DNA of 64,000 bases from Thinopyrum elongatum (lineage: Eukaryota; Streptophyta; Magnoliopsida; Poales; Poaceae). Every line of letters begins with the position of its first letter. Position 1 is the first letter of the stretch. The notes beneath the pieces were generated by a model that saw only the letters and a program-made list of their open reading frames with translations, did not search any database and was not told the origin of the DNA. Of this stretch, positions 20,778 to 33,227 are shown one piece after another. The stretch lies in NCBI GenBank assembly GCA_011799875.1, contig CM022302.1:186550942-186614941 (forward strand). The letters run 5' to 3'. Position numbers and translations under genes: made by a program.

Positions 20778-21560
20778 GTTGTCTCTCTTCTGTTTGCCTG
20801 TCAACATTTTGAACACAGCCCCACGGGGATGTAAAGAGTATTTGATGAAGGATTCTTCAATGATGTGATGAACCGTAATCGCGCTTCCCTGGGCCACCTT
20901 TCCCTTGCGCTCATCTTGCGTCTAGAGCCTTTGAGCGAGGGTTAATCGTCACTGGTATGCCGGGTCGCGATGCCCGGGCAAGGCCAGGAGATGAGCGCTC
21001 CTAGGGTCAGGGACCAAGGCAATGCGTGCCTATTGGTTCGCTCGAGAGCATCGAGCGAGGACTTAGACGCCAGAGTCTTGGCGAGGTGTGCACAGGGGCA
21101 GACCCGCGGCTTTTGCGGCCTGGGTCCTTAACGCCGCTGGGGCTGGCCCAAGCGTAAACACCGTGCCCAGCCCCCGCTCGTGGGGCGCGTGGGAGGGGGC
21201 AATAGGCAGCCATTGTTGCCTTTCAAGACGAAACTCAAGAGGGGAAACACTGCAAGGAAAAAACCCCGACCCTTTTCGAACAAAAAATGCAAGAACTTCA
21301 AACTTTATTCAGAGAAACTGCAAATCCGGTTACAAGAGAAGGGGAAAAATGGCCGCGTTCGGTGCCTATACTAGTCTTCCCACCAGCGCGAAGCATGGGG
21401 CCTCCACTTGAGCATGGGCATAGTCGCTGTTCGACCGTTCCGCCAGCGTAGAGCATGGGGCTTCCACTGGGGCGTGGGCCGGAGCTCCCGCGAGGCTACG
21501 AAACGGTGCACCGGGAGACTCCGGGGCGTGTACAGCCCCACTCATTATTACGTGAGAGTG

Positions 21561-22870
21561 TCACGGGTAGAACTTACGGAGGTGCTGGATGTTCCAGGCG
21601 TTCTGGACGGGGACCCCGTCCTCCATCTACACGCGTGTGGCGCCAGGCCTAGAGATGTGGGCGACCCTGAACGGGGCCTCCCACATGGGCGAGAGCTTGT
21701 GGTGGCCCTCCCTGGAGAGGACCCGCCTCAGGACGAGGTCTCTGACTTCGAGATTCCAGGGGTGGATGCTGCGGCAGTGGTAACGCCGCAGTGCATGCTG
21801 GTACCTTGCGGCACGGAGGGAGGCTTGGTGGCGGGCCTCCTCGCCGAGCACAAGATCAGTTCCTCGCGCGACATCCTGACGCGCCTCGTCAAATGCCAAG
21901 GCCCGCGGGGAACGATGATTGATCTCAAGTGGGAGGACCGCTTCAGCCCCATAGAAGAGGAAGAATGGGGTCTCGCCAGTGGGCTTAGTAGCGGTGTGCG
22001 GATGGACCACAACACGGGCTGCAGCTCGTCCAGCCAATCCCTGCCGCAGGCATCGAGCTTCTTCTTGAAGCTTCTGGTCTTGAGGCCCCTGAGGACCTCC
22101 GCGTTGGCGCGCTCGGCCTGGCTGTTGCTCTGCGGGTGCGCCAACGAAGCATAGCATATCTGCGTTCCAAGGTTAGCACAATATGACCTGAAGAGATTGC
22201 TTGTGAACTGGGAGCCGTTGTCGGTGATGATGCGGTTGGGGACACCGAATCGGCTCACGAGGCCCTTGATGAACTTGACGGCCGAGCCTGAGGGGATGGT
22301 GCGCACATGCTCCACCTCCGCCCACTTGGTGAACTTGTCGATGGCGACGTAGAGGTAGCGGTAGCCGCCGGTCGCCCGAGGAAATGGGCCCAGTATGTCC
22401 AGCCCCCAGACAGCGAAGGGCCATGAGAGCGGGATCGTCTGGAGCCCCTGCGCTAGCTGATGAATCTGCTTGGCATGGAACTGGCATGCCTCACAGGATC
22501 GGACCAGCTTAGTGGCGTCATGGAGCGCCATAGGCCAGTAGAACCCGTTGCGGAATACCTTGCCCACGAGGGTGTGGGACGAGGAGTGGTGCCCGCAGTC
22601 TCCACCATGGATGTTGGCCAATAGCTCGCGTCCCTGCTCCTCTGATATGCACCACAGCGAGACATCGTTGGGGCGCCTGCGGTACAGCTCACCATCCTGC
22701 CAGCAGTAAGTAGTGGCCTGACGAGCCACGCGCTCTGCGTCCTCCTCCTTCTCCGGCAGGGTACCATGGAGCAAGTGAGCCTTGAGCTCCTCGGCCCAGC
22801 TGCCCTCTTGAGGTTCCAACGCCAGGAGCAGGCGGGCTCCCGAGGTCGGGCCGCGGGCCGGGGCACCCAA
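21561..22870 (-). pseudogene. Gypsy A integrase, frameshifted
   Basis: The frame from about 22870 holds the zinc-binding HHCC region (GHHSSSHTL then SCEACQ). The catalytic core follows (GLDILGPF; ITDNGSQF; SQAERANAE). The second Asp and the Glu are 35 residues apart, as in the D,D-35-E family that joins cDNA to the host. The frame shifts near 22000, and the C-terminal part continues in another phase to QHLRKFYP-stop at 21561. Catalytic residues are all present. Confidence 0.8.
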
Positions 22871-23047
22871 GGGTGGCGCGGGCGGCGGCTCTTCCCAGAG
22901 CAGCGTCGGGCCTGCGGCTGGGGGTGCAGCCGATGGCTTGAAGAGCCTCTCCTAGAAGATGCCAGGCTTCTGAGGCTCGCGGCGAGACGCCTTCTTGGTG
23001 ATGTCATCTGCTTCCCTGTTTGCGCCGCGCGGGACGTGCTGCAACTC

Positions 23048-23880
23048 CTAGCCTAAGAAACGCTTTTCGATTTTACGTACCTCCTCCAGGTATGCCGCCA
23101 TATGCTTGTCCCTTGGTTTGTACTCCTTGTTGGAAAAGTTAACGAGGAGCTGGGAATCGCCCTTGATGGCGAGGCACTTGACCCCCAGAGCGGCCGTGGC
23201 CTTGAGCCTGGCGATCAAGCCCTCGCATTCCGCGAGGTTGTTGGAGACCTTCTCTCCATGTTGGAAGCAAAGCTGGATGGCGTAGTAGAGCTTGTCCTTG
23301 GTCGGGGAAATGAGCACGACTCCAGCCCCTGCGCCCTACCACGCGAAGGCGCCATCGAAGTGCATGACCCAACCGTCGGGCGCCTCATCGCCAGGCGCGA
23401 GGGACTGGTCCTCGTGCAGTGCTTGTTGTGAGTATCTGTCCACTCCGCCACAAAGTCGGCGAGCGCCGCCCCTTTGATGACCCTGGTCGTACTGAACTCT
23501 ACCTGGAAAGCTTGTAGCTCGATGTTCCACTCGGCGACTCTACCAGCAGCATCGGGGCTGCGCAGCACTTTCTCCAGGGGGTATGCGGATATAACCTTGA
23601 TGGGGTGGCCCTGGAAATAATGGCGCAGCTTCCTTGATGCGACGAGGAGCGCGAGGAGGAGCTTCTGCTGCATAGGATAGCGCACGTGCATCCCGTAGTA
23701 TCGTGCTGACGAAGTACACCAGATGTTCAACGAGGCGCAGGGCGTTGATGGCAACCCGCCTCGCGCGGGGCGCGAGGGGCCCGGGCGCCTCGTCGGGCGA
23801 TGGAGGGGCGGGGGCCCCAGGGGCACCGTCCTGTGGTGACGAAGGCTCCACAGCCCCACGTGGGTCATCTGGCCCCGCAT
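23048..23880 (-). pseudogene. Gypsy A RNase H region, multiply shifted
   Basis: Fragments in at least three phases cover the RNase H fold: HFDGAF (first Asp), NLAECEGL (Glu) and KGDSQLL (second Asp), and the upstream tether VIKGAALADFVAEW. Reading phase changes near 23340 and 23530. Confidence 0.65.
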
Positions 23881-24868
23881 CAGTGCTGGCGCGCTCTTCT
23901 CGGACAGCCACGAGTGCCGCGCTGGCCGAATGCGGGGTGGCAGCCAAGTAGAGCACCAGGGGCTCGCGAGAGCGGGGCGCCACCATGATGGGTAGGCTTG
24001 TGAGGTACCTCTTGAGGTCTTCGAAGGCTGCCTCCACTTTCGAGGTCCACTCGAAGGGGCCCTTTCTCTTCATCAGCTTGAAAAACGGCAGGGCACGCTC
24101 ACCAAGCTTAGAGATGAAGCGCCCCAGGGAAGTCACACACCCCGCCAGCTTTTGCATTTCTTTAAGGGTCTGAGGCGGGCGCATCCTTTCAATTGCCTTG
24201 ACCTTTTCGAGGTTGTCCTCTATCCCTTGGTGCAAGACAAGAAAGCCGAGCAGCTTGCCGGACGGGACCCCGAAAACACACTTCTCCGGGTTAAGCCTGA
24301 GATTCACCCTACGCAGGTTAGCGAACGTTTCCTCCAGATCTTTAACCAGGGTTCTTGCCTCATGTGACTTGACCACAATGTTGTCGACATATGCCTCTGC
24401 ATTTCCCCCCAGCTACGGCCCCAGCGCGATGTGCATCAGTCACTGGAAGGTGGCGCCGGTGCTCCTCAGCCCGAAGGGCATGCAGGTGTAGCAGTACACG
24501 CCGCATGGGGAAATGAAGGCCATCTTCTCGACGTCCTCTGCCGCCATCTTGATCTGGTGATAGCCCGAGAAGGCATCCAGAAAGCACAACAGATCGCACT
24601 CTGTGGTGGAGTCCATGATCTGGTCGATGCGTGGGAGCGGAAAGGGGTCCTGAGGGCAAGCCTTGCTGAGGCTCGTAAAGTCGACGCGCATGCGCTCCTT
24701 TCCGCCCTTCTTGGGAACAACAACTGGGTTGGCTAGCCACTCTGGGTGCCGTACCTCTCGAATGACTCCAGCTTCTTGCAGCTTGCGCACTTCCTGGATG
24801 ATGAACGCCTGCTTCTCCTGCGCTTGATGCCGCGCCTTCTGCTTCACCGAGCGCGCACTCGGGCACAC
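23540..24868 (-). pseudogene. Gypsy A reverse transcriptase, active site altered
   Basis: The ORF from 24868 has RT motifs (PVVVPKKGGKERMRVDF; motif A CFLDAFSGYHQI; PFGLRSTGATF). Between 24440 and 24376 two in-frame stops interrupt, and the catalytic YVDD box reads YVDN (GAC to AAC). The thumb/connection continues at 24376-23540 (LNPEKCVFGVPSGKLLGFLV). Dead copy. Confidence 0.8.
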
Positions 24869-24885
24869 CGCCAGGTGGTGCTCGA

Positions 24886-26096
24886 TTACCTCCCTCGGGA
24901 TGCCAACCAGATCGGACGCCTCCCATGCAAATATGTCCTTGTTTGCCCGGAGAAGCCGGCCAGCGCCTCCTCCTGCTCTGGGGGAAGGCCGGTGCCGATG
25001 GTGAAGGTAGGGCCCCAGCCACTACTGTCGATAGGCACCTTCTTCGTCTCGGCGCGGTCCTGGGAAAATAGATGTTTCTTCTTTGCAGGTGCAGCCTCCG
25101 GAGTCTCCGGGGTGCCCCTGGCGTCTGGGCGTGAGGCCGTTGCGGCCCTGTAGGCGAGCTTGAGGGCTCGAACCGCCTCCTTCCTGTCCTCGGCTACGGT
25201 GACGATGCCACCGTTGCCTGGCATCTTGATGACATTGTAGCCCGGATGGGTCACCACCATGAACTTGGCGAGGGCAGGGTATCCCAGAATGGCATTGTAC
25301 GGGAGACCAATGCGGGCCACGTCGAAGTCGATCAACTTGGTGTGGTAGTTGCTGCGGGTGCCAAAGGTGACGGGGAGGCGCACCTGTCCCAGGGGGTGGT
25401 GGAGCCCTCGATCACCCCAGAGAATGGCCTCGTGGGCGCGAGCTGGTCGTAAGGCACTTGGAGCATGTCGAAGGCTTCCACAGAGAGGACGTTGAGGCCG
25501 GCGCCACCGTCGATGAGGGTCTTGGTGATCGAGACGTTGCTGATGGTGGGCGTGCACAGCATGGGGGGCGCTCCAGCAGCGGTCGCAGACTTGGGGTGAT
25601 CCCCGGAATCGAAAGTGATGTCGACCTTGGGTCGTGTGCGGCTCCACGAGGCCTCAGGCTGGGGCCGAGTGGCGCCCGCTTGGCGGAAAAGCTGCTTGGC
25701 GTGCCGACCGGATTGAGGCGCCTGGGCCCTGCCGAGGATGCACGCGACCACATGGGGCACCGGAGCCGTGAAACGCGCCACAAATCGATTGCGGAGCTCT
25801 CCCCAAGAGGAAACCAAGGCCTCCGGGAGGCTGCTGAGCCAAGAACGTGGTGCTTCCGTGAGGGCCAGTGGGAACCAGTTAGCCATGGCCTTGTCGTCAC
25901 CGCCTGCCGCCAGGATGCCTTGGGCATACAGCCGAAGGAACTCTTTGGGGTCACCCGCGCCATCATAGCGCGGGGGCATCACCGGCCTAAACCTCACCGG
26001 CCACCACACTCGGTGCAAGTCGGGAGTGAAGGTCAGGCAACCCGCGGCGTTCCATTGAACGATGGGAGGAACGACGGGGCAAACGGCGTCAGTCAT
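24886..26096 (-). pseudogene. Gypsy A gag-protease, frameshifted
   Basis: Gag from the ATG at 26096 (MTDAVCPVVPP) contains a retrotransposon gag domain (PPRYDGAGDPKEFLRLYAQG ... SSWGELRNRFVARF). A shortened linker with no zinc knuckle leads to the aspartic protease centre (TLIDGGAGLNVLS, with DGG rather than DTG/DSG). The first frame ends at 25332. Protease continues in another phase (KLIDFDVARIGLPYNAILG ... YPALAKFM) to 24886. The missing knuckle suggests an internal deletion near 25700. Confidence 0.75.
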
Positions 26097-26162
26097 GAGG
26101 GTGGCGGAGCAAGGACGAAACGAGGCCGATGAAGAAGAGAAGGCTTCGACACACCCCCTACC

Positions 26163-26174
26163 TGGCGCACCAAA
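26163..26174 (-). other. Gypsy A primer-binding site
   Basis: Minus-strand TTTGGTGCGCCA abuts the 5' LTR end, starting TGG like a tRNA-primed site, and continues GGTAGGGGG. The tRNA was not identified. Confidence 0.55.
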
Positions 26175-27061
26175 TGTCGGAGTCTGGGGTTCCGCGGATC
26201 CAAACAAGGTTCAAACTCAGGGGCGTGTGCGAAGGATCCCGCCTAACCTCAGCCCAGCTGCTCACCGCCCCACGGCCAAACCTCGTCGTGCATGAGCGAG
26301 CGGGAAGAAGAAGTGGACTCGGTGGTTTCCCCAGGTTCGGGCCACCTTGCGGTGTAAAACCCTACTCCTGCTTTGTGGTGGATTGCCTCGTGAGGAGGTT
26401 GAGTATGAACTAGTACAGTGGATGAGCTGCCTCGGGAGAGCTCGATGGTGGAAGGACTCGATCTTGGTCCGATCCCTTCTACGGTGGAGACTAGCCTATA
26501 TTTATAGTGGCCTTGGCCCTCTTCCCTCTTAGCTTAGGCGGGAAGGGATACCACAGTGGCCAATTTTGAAGGGGGACAGGAGTACACCCTATCTTGACTA
26601 AAGGTGGTCTTCGCCTGCAAAGCTTTTGGTCGTAACGTAGTGGTGGGTTCGGTGATGACCTTCGTCCTGCCGAGCCCGTGGTCTTGGTCTTCTTATACTG
26701 GAACAGAAACCTTTGGGGGATTCCTCGGGAACCCACGCTCGTCCTTGCCTCCTTAGCACCAAAGAGGAAACTATCCTAGACTGCGCCCGCTGGCGCCCTC
26801 CTGGCCTTGGTCGTCATGGCTCACATCATCGCGAGCCTCGCGAGGTGGGGTGCCTGCCTAGAGATGTCCGCTCCTCGGGAGGCAGCCTCGGGAGACCGCT
26901 CTTCGGGAGGCCTTGATGTCGTTCGCCTCGCGAGGCGGGGGGCCCTCGCGAAGGTCTTGCTTGTGGGACCTTGGAGTTGGGCCGCGCCGGGCCGTTGGTG
27001 AAGCCACGCGCTGGGCCGTAGACAGGCGAGCCTGGGTACCCCCGTTCCCAGAATGCCGACA
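26175..27061 (-). repeat. Gypsy A 5' LTR, 887 bp
   Basis: Bounded by TGTCGG on the left and CCGACA on the right (plus strand), a TG...CA LTR with 6-bp inverted ends. A minus-strand TATA box (CTATAAATATAG, 26496-26507) marks the U3/R promoter. Several gcctcgcgag palindromic blocks occur at 26830-26960. Confidence 0.8.
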
Positions 27062-29583
27062 CCATTTTACTGTACCCTGTAATAAAAAGATACTCTACTG
27101 TTGCACTAGCCACTGGATTATATATTTGTACTATTCGAATGGTGTTGCATAGTTGCATTAGTGTATGGACATATATAAGGTGTGGCAAGCTTTCCTAGAT
27201 ATGTACTCAAGAAAACTACTACCTATTTTTCTAAATACTAGACATTTGGATACTTTAAATTGAACTACGAAAACATATTATATTAAGGAACCGAGGGTGT
27301 AGAGTTCATTCAAATTATGCCGGCAAAGCTAGTCACACCTTTGTTAAAATTAATGTTCATTATGTTATCGGAGGAGGTCTGCATTTTTGTCTCTATTGCC
27401 TGTCGATTACATACCTGACATCATGATGTAATGGTAAGTCATTTTTTTGTACAGTGTCACCGAATTGTCAAGGCGGTGATGGCATTTTATTTTAGTTGAA
27501 CTACACAAAAAATGCTTAAAAGAAGAGGAAAGGTCAGGAATGGTTCAATCTTTCAGAAAATACTATGTATGCCATCCTAACATCGGCCGATGTTGCCTTA
27601 TTATTCCTTCAAACAGGTGGTTAGAAACAGTCTTGCTACCTTTTCCCATTAAGAAATTGGAATGCTTATATTTGTGAGCCTATGCTTCAACTAGTGCCAC
27701 TTTTATAGTAATCACACTTTCAATATCTATGCAAACAGGGATGCTTGATTTTAGTGGAACTGCACAGTAAGTCCAAATGGTTCAACATTATGAGCATTTT
27801 TCTTCCAAACAGTTATATCCAATTGGTGGCACTATGAGCTGTTCATTACCAAGGTACATGGTTTGCTGCTATCTTGCTACTGTTTTTGTACTGTCATTAG
27901 ATAGTAATATTAGTGGTTTGCTTGTAAATTTATTGGCAGGGTGGACCTACATTGGTGGTGCAAGACATGATTCAATGATTGGATGCTCAATTTCGGTTGT
28001 ATGGATTTCACCTCTTCCATCACTGCAAACATGGATATCCTTGGTCTGATGAAGAATAGGCACTATATTTCTGCTCTGTACTAGCAAATCAGTTCAATAC
28101 CAAATTGTCCAGTGCAAAACATGATAGATGCTAAGCGCAAATGACTAGCAGAGGCGTGTTTAAACCGAAAATACAAGGTGGGGTATATGTTAACTAGCTG
28201 GTTGATATTTGTGCAAACAGATGTCTGACTGTTGCTATTTGGCAAACAAACAAAGTGACCTCAATTTTTGTGGAACTGCACAAGAGAATAGTATAGTCAC
28301 TGCATGCAGTGCCATTTGAAAATAGACACAGAAAGATTGGATAGTCACTTTATGGACTGCACAAAAGTAGTACTGTACTATTTATTGGCCAACACTAGGT
28401 GCTTCATTGCTTTGTTCTAATTATCCAATGGGCATCATTTTGCCAAAGTTAAAGTTGTATTCCGAAAATAGTCTCGCCGTGTGATCGACAGATGACCAAC
28501 TCATATTTCACTGGATGTTCCTCCATCATGTGTGGTTCACTCTCATGGTTCCATCTTTTGGTGAAACCACTTATGTTTGCAAGTGGAAATGTAGACTTCA
28601 CAATCAAATTTGTATTTCACTCTATACTGAATGTTGGCCCAGAGAAGCATTCATGTTAGTAGCAAGAACAGATGTTTTTTCTTGATCTTTGCTTTAGGAG
28701 CTACATATTGTATATGATCTGTGAATCATTGAGATGCATTAACATGTTGATTTTATGTATGGGAATCATACTAGTTGGTTGTGAATTTGGTCTATTAATG
28801 GGAACATATTACAAAGCCAGGCCTGTGAGTCTCATGTGAACCTTTTGAACGGATCGGCTCTTACTACTGTGCACAGCATGATCCTTATTTCTGTGTGCTC
28901 AGTGTTTACAAGTTACTAGCAGTTCCTTATTTCTATTCGCTCAGTGTTTACAAGTTACTGATCGATCACTAGCTAGCCTACTAATATGCTCCTGGCAGTT
29001 TTAGTTGCGACACAAGATACAAAGGTGGCAGTTTTTTGAATAAAAAATGTTTGCCTCTGAAGAAACTGACATGCTGTTCTGAAGAAAATGCCATGCGAAT
29101 CTGAAGAAACTGCCAGCAAAAGCATTCGCAAATGCCTTATCTCCCAGCGAACATTCATCAGCTATTACGATCCTACACACACACTATCCGACCGACTCGA
29201 TCCTACGTGAATAACTAGCGGATCACGCACGTACCTCATCTGGATGAATCGAGTGCACTCGTTCGACCGTCATTCCGATGTTCGACCCAGCACGGACAGG
29301 ACGCACCACTGACGGGACGGGCCGGGACGGCACAGTCATAATTTCAGTTTTTCTAGTTTTCCACGGCAAGCTGGCGCGCAAAGCCATGTCTGCTTATGCA
29401 TTGAATTCCGATGACCGCGATGACCGTCGTGTTTCCCGTGACATGCTGGTTCACCTACCTTCCTCCTATAATTACTGGTTCCCGGCATTCTCCGGTGGCA
29501 CCATCACCCAACTCGCCCTATCCTCATAAGCCCCACCGGCCCGACATCGCTCGCCACTTGCCCTCGCTCTCACCACATCCGCC
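27062..29583. other. 2.5-kb intergenic region, nothing recognised
   Basis: AT-rich, with no domain-bearing frame. The phrase t-gtggaactgcaca recurs (27754 and about 28271), and a roughly 43-bp direct duplication (cttatttct..tcgctcagtgtttacaagttact) lies at 28881-28958. The right end (29180-29583) becomes GC-rich and is probably the promoter of the split gene. Confidence 0.35.
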
Positions 29584-29892
29584 ATGCCCCCGCCTGCCCG
29601 TAATAGGCGACGCGGAGGCGGTCATCGCCGGAACTAGTGTTCATTTTTTCACCGAAAGGCAGACGGAGGGAGGAGGCATTCTATCGGTCTTTAGATGGCA
29701 ATGCAGAGTATGAGGAGTTGTTGGAGCGCGACCGCCTGGCGGAGGACCAGCGTATCGCCGATTTGCTCCGCCATCGGGGCACGGAGCAGCAGTGCACCGA
29801 TGCTCTGAGTCGCGAGCAGAGCGCCCGCAACTGGGCCGACTACATGGAGGCCGGCGCCCGGCAAATAGCCCTGGAGGCTGTCAGGCACGCAC
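29584..29892 (+). pseudogene. 5' half of a small gene split by retrotransposon R1
   Basis: The frame is open from 29607 to the R1 insertion point (..EEAFYRSLDGNAEYEELL..RLAEDQRIADLLRH..). It is charged, likely alpha-helical and not a recognised domain. It has no in-frame ATG; an ATG at 29584 (MPPPARNRRR) is in a different phase, so a small indel or intron is needed. The last base 29892 is the first base of a codon. Removing R1 and one target-site copy joins it in frame to 52568. Confidence 0.65.
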
Positions 29893-31442
29893 TGATACGT
29901 CTCCAACGTATCTATAATTTTTGAATGTTCCATGCTATTATATTATCCATCTTGGATGTTTTATATGCATTATGGTACTATTTTATATCATTTTTGGGAC
30001 TAACCTATTAACCTAGTGCCAAGTGCCAGTTGCTGTTTTTTCCTTGTTTTGGTCTTTTTTATAGAAAATCAATATCAAACGGAATAAAACCTTACGATGA
30101 TTTTTCTTGGACCAGAAGAAACCCAGGAGACTTCGAGAGGAGGCCAGAGGAACCACGAGATGGCCACAAGCCCTGAGGGCGCGCCCCCCAGGCTTGTGGG
30201 CCCCTCGGGACTCCCCTAACCCTAATTCTTGCTCCATAAATACCCAAATATTCCCTCTACATCAGAAGCGTCCACAAAAATACTTTTCCGCCGTCGCAAG
30301 CTTCTGTTCTCAAGAGATCCCATCTTGGGGCCTTTTCTGGCACTCTGCTGGAGGGGGATTCGATCACGGAGGGCCTCTACACCAACCTTGCTGCCCTTCC
30401 GATGATGTGTGAGTAGTTTACCACAGACCTACGAGTCCATAGCTAGTAGCTAGATGGATTCTTCTCTCTCTTTGATCTTCAATGCAATGTTCTCCTCGAT
30501 GTTCTTGGAGTTCTATCCGATGTAATCTTCCTTTGCGGTGTGTTTGTTGAGATCCGATGAATTGTGGATTTACGATCATATTATCTATGAATATTATTTG
30601 AGTCTTCTCTGAACTCTTTTATGCATGATTAAGATAGCTTTGTATTTCTCTCCGATCTATTGATTTGGTTTGGCCAACTAGATTGATCTATCTTGCCATG
30701 GGAGAGGTGTTTTGTGATGGGTTCAATCTTGCGGTGTCCTCACCCAGTGACAGAAGGGGTAGCGAGGCACATATTGTATTGTTGCCATTAAGGATAAAAG
30801 ATGGGGTTTATATCATATTGCTTGAGTTTATCCCTCTACATCATGTCATCTTGCCTAATGCGGTACTATGTTCTTGTGAACTTAATACTCTAGATGTAGG
30901 CAGGAGTCGGTCGATGTGTGGAGTAATAGTAGTAGATGCAGAATCATTTTGGTCTACTTGTCACGGACGTGATGCCTATATTCATGATCATTGCCTTGGA
31001 TATCGTCATAACTATGCGCTTTTCTATCAATTGCTCAAAAGTAATTTGTTCACCCACTGTATGTTTTCTTTCAAGAGAGAAGCCTCTAGTGAAACTTATG
31101 GCCCCCATGTCTATTTTCCATCATATTATTTTCAGATCTATAAAACCAAAAATACCTTGCTGTAATTTATTTACCTTTACTTTATTTTGCCTTTTATTTA
31201 TCTTTTATACCTATCTCCATTAGATCTCACTATTGCAAGTGACCGTGAAGGGATTGACAACCCCTTTTTCGCATTGTGTGCAAGTGTTTGTTAGTTTGTG
31301 TAGGTGCATCTATTGGGGACTTGGTTGTTCCTCCTACTAGATTGATTCCTTGGTTCTTAACTGAGGGAAATACTTATCTCTACTTGGCTGCATCTCCCTT
31401 TCCTCTTCAAGGTAAATAACAACGCACGCTCAAAAAGTAGCA
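29893..31442 (+). repeat. R1 5' LTR, 1550 bp
   Basis: TGATACGTCTCC ... AAAAAGTAGCA, a TG...CA LTR. A TATA-like ccataaatac sits near 30234-30243. The open frame 30665-31165 inside it is a chance ORF repeated in the other LTR (51930-52343), not a gene. Confidence 0.85.
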
Positions 31443-31453
31443 GGAAGAGTTTC

Positions 31454-31471
31454 TCGCGGCGTTGCCGGGGA
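31454..31471 (+). other. R1 primer-binding site, tRNA-Asp type with two mismatches
   Basis: TCGCGGCGTTGCCGGGGA lies 11 nt after the LTR. The plant tRNA-Asp 3' end would pair with TGGCGCCGTTGCCGGGGA, so two positions differ here. Confidence 0.6.
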
Positions 31472-31678
31472 GGATACACATCAAGCCTACCAAGTACCTA
31501 TCATAAACTCTCATCTCTTGCATTTACATTATTTGCCATTTGCCTCTCGTTTTCCTCTCCCCCACTTCTAAAACATTATCTGAAAAACACAAAAATATTT
31601 GCCTTTTTATTCGCCTTCTTTCCGTTCGCCTTTGCATTTGCCTTTTGTTTGCTTGTGTGCTAGTTGATTTTTTTGGCT

Positions 31679-32414
31679 ATGATGGCTAGTCCTTCTGTCG
31701 TAGTTAATACCCCGGAAAGCGAAGTTCTTAATTTTAAAAGCAACAAAGGGGGGAGAGAACTTAAAAGATGCTTGGTATAGAATTTGTGATGCTCAAAATA
31801 GATCTACTCCTAAGCAATCCACTACCGTTCTTCTTTGAAATTTTTATGTGGGTGTTACTACTTGGTATAGGTATGTGCTAGACACCATTACTAGGGGTAA
31901 TTTCTTGGGTAGTCGCCCTATGGATGCTTACAATGCTATGATAAATTTAGTGGGATCACCACCACTCATGGTTAATGAAACAACTTTAACTTTGGAACAT
32001 GTGATGCAAAGGCTTTATATTATTGAAAATAAAATTTCTACCGTGGAGCTTATTGAAAATTTAGATAAAAATATCCATAATCACATTACTCAAATTGGAT
32101 CAAAGGTAGGAATCACTTTAAAGAACATAAAAGAGAAGGAACCTATAGTTAATGAGAAAATTGAGCAAGGATCAACTAGAATCGATAAGATAGAGGATAT
32201 TATTACCAATTTGGGTTCCACCTTTGCCACTGTTAAGACTACTCCAAAATTTCCTCCTACTAAAGCTAATAAGTTTATTTATGTTCCTAGAAATAAGGGT
32301 GAATCATCTAGTAAAGGGAAAGAGGATCTTAAGATGATAAGTATTTGCCCTAGCTTTGTCAATATTATGAAGGAACCAATTGCTACAAACGAATTTCTTG
32401 ATTTTTTTACCTAG
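31679..32414 (+). pseudogene. R1 gag-like ORF, frameshifted with a stop
   Basis: The frame starts MMASPSVVVNTPESEVLNFK and matches the R3 protein at ELKDAWYR. Phase is lost in a G6 run near 31750, a TGA occurs near 31836, and the rest is open to 32414 (NFYVGVTTWYRY ... KEPIATNEFLDFF). The C-terminal half is a coiled-coil-like helix (ENKISTVELIENLDKNIHNH). No zinc knuckle, protease or RT follows. Confidence 0.6.
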
Positions 32415-32540
32415 GAGTGTGATCATCGATAAACCTAATGAAAATCCTAGGGAGTATGGATGTGTAATTGAAGAATTAAATACCAAATATGATAACACCT
32501 AGATCTATTGCAATATGCCTAGCTAGGGGCGTTAAACAAT

Positions 32541-32562
32541 AGCGCTTGTTGGGAGGCAACCC
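32541..32562 (+). other. conserved hairpin block, R1 copy
   Basis: AGCGCT followed by TGTTGGGAGGCAACCC. It contains a TTGGG/CCCAA inverted repeat around AGGCAA and the palindrome AGCGCT. It is identical in R2 and R3, always after the coding region and preceded by TGCCTAGCTA. Confidence 0.7.
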
Positions 32563-33213
32563 AATTTTATTTTGTGTTTTTTGTTTTCACTTATGTTCTT
32601 GAATAAATACACAATATTTCTTCTGTAGTAATTGTGTTTTAGTGTTTTGATTAGTGTTTGAGCCAAGTAAGACCTTTGGGGTGATCTATGGTGATAGTTG
32701 ATTTGATCTTGCTGAAAAACAGAAACTTTTGCACTCATTGCTAGAATTTTAAAAATCACAGAAGCGTGCTTTTGATATGAATTTTTTACACAAGATTGAT
32801 ATACAAATTGCCTAAGTTGTCCTAATTTTTCAGAATTTTTGGAGTTACAAAAGTATACGAAATTTCCAGATTACTATAGACTGTTCTGTTTTTGACAGAT
32901 TCTGTTTTCATTGTGTTGTTTGCTTATTTTGATGAATCTATGGGTAGTATCGGGGAGTATGAACCATGGAGAAGTTATAATACAGTATATATAACAACAA
33001 TATAAAATTGGAATGAGTTTACAACAGTACTTAAGTGGTGACTTGCTTTCATTATACTAACGGATCTTACGAGTTTTCTGTTGAGTTTTGTGTTGTGAAG
33101 TTTTCAAGTTTTGGTTAAAGTTTTGATGGACAACGGAATCAGGAGTGGCAAGAGCCTAAGATTGGGGATTCCCAAGGCACCCCAAGGTAAAATTCAAGGA
33201 GAACCAAGCATCT

Positions 33214-33227
33214 AAGCTTGGGGATGC
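33214..33227 (+). other. internal polypurine-tract-like motif, R1
   Basis: AAGCTTGGGGATGC, the same 14-mer that precedes the R1 3' LTR (44612-44625). Confidence 0.6.

Larger units (their letters stand above)
20940..27061 (-). mobile_element. decayed Gypsy LTR retrotransposon A, 3' LTR missing
   Basis: Minus-strand order from the right is 5' LTR, primer site, gag, protease, RT, RNase H, integrase, the order of Gypsy (Metaviridae-type) elements. The coding region ends at 21561 (HLRKFYP-stop). No sequence like the LTR start TGTCGGAGTC appears between 20661 and 21560, so the 3' end is deleted or replaced. Several frameshifts and stops make it non-functional. Exact left boundary unknown. Confidence 0.75.

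Noticed and set aside
21408..22154. 248-codon plus-strand ORF
   Set aside because: Antisense of the Gypsy A integrase, which carries the D,D-35-E residues on minus.
25458..26132. 224-codon plus-strand ORF
   Set aside because: Antisense of the Gypsy A gag domain.
30665..31165. 166-codon plus-strand ORF in R1 5' LTR, with a related 137-codon ORF at 51930-52343 in the 3' LTR
   Set aside because: It lies wholly within the LTR, has no protein motif, and the two copies differ in length by frameshifts, so it is a chance frame of the repeat.
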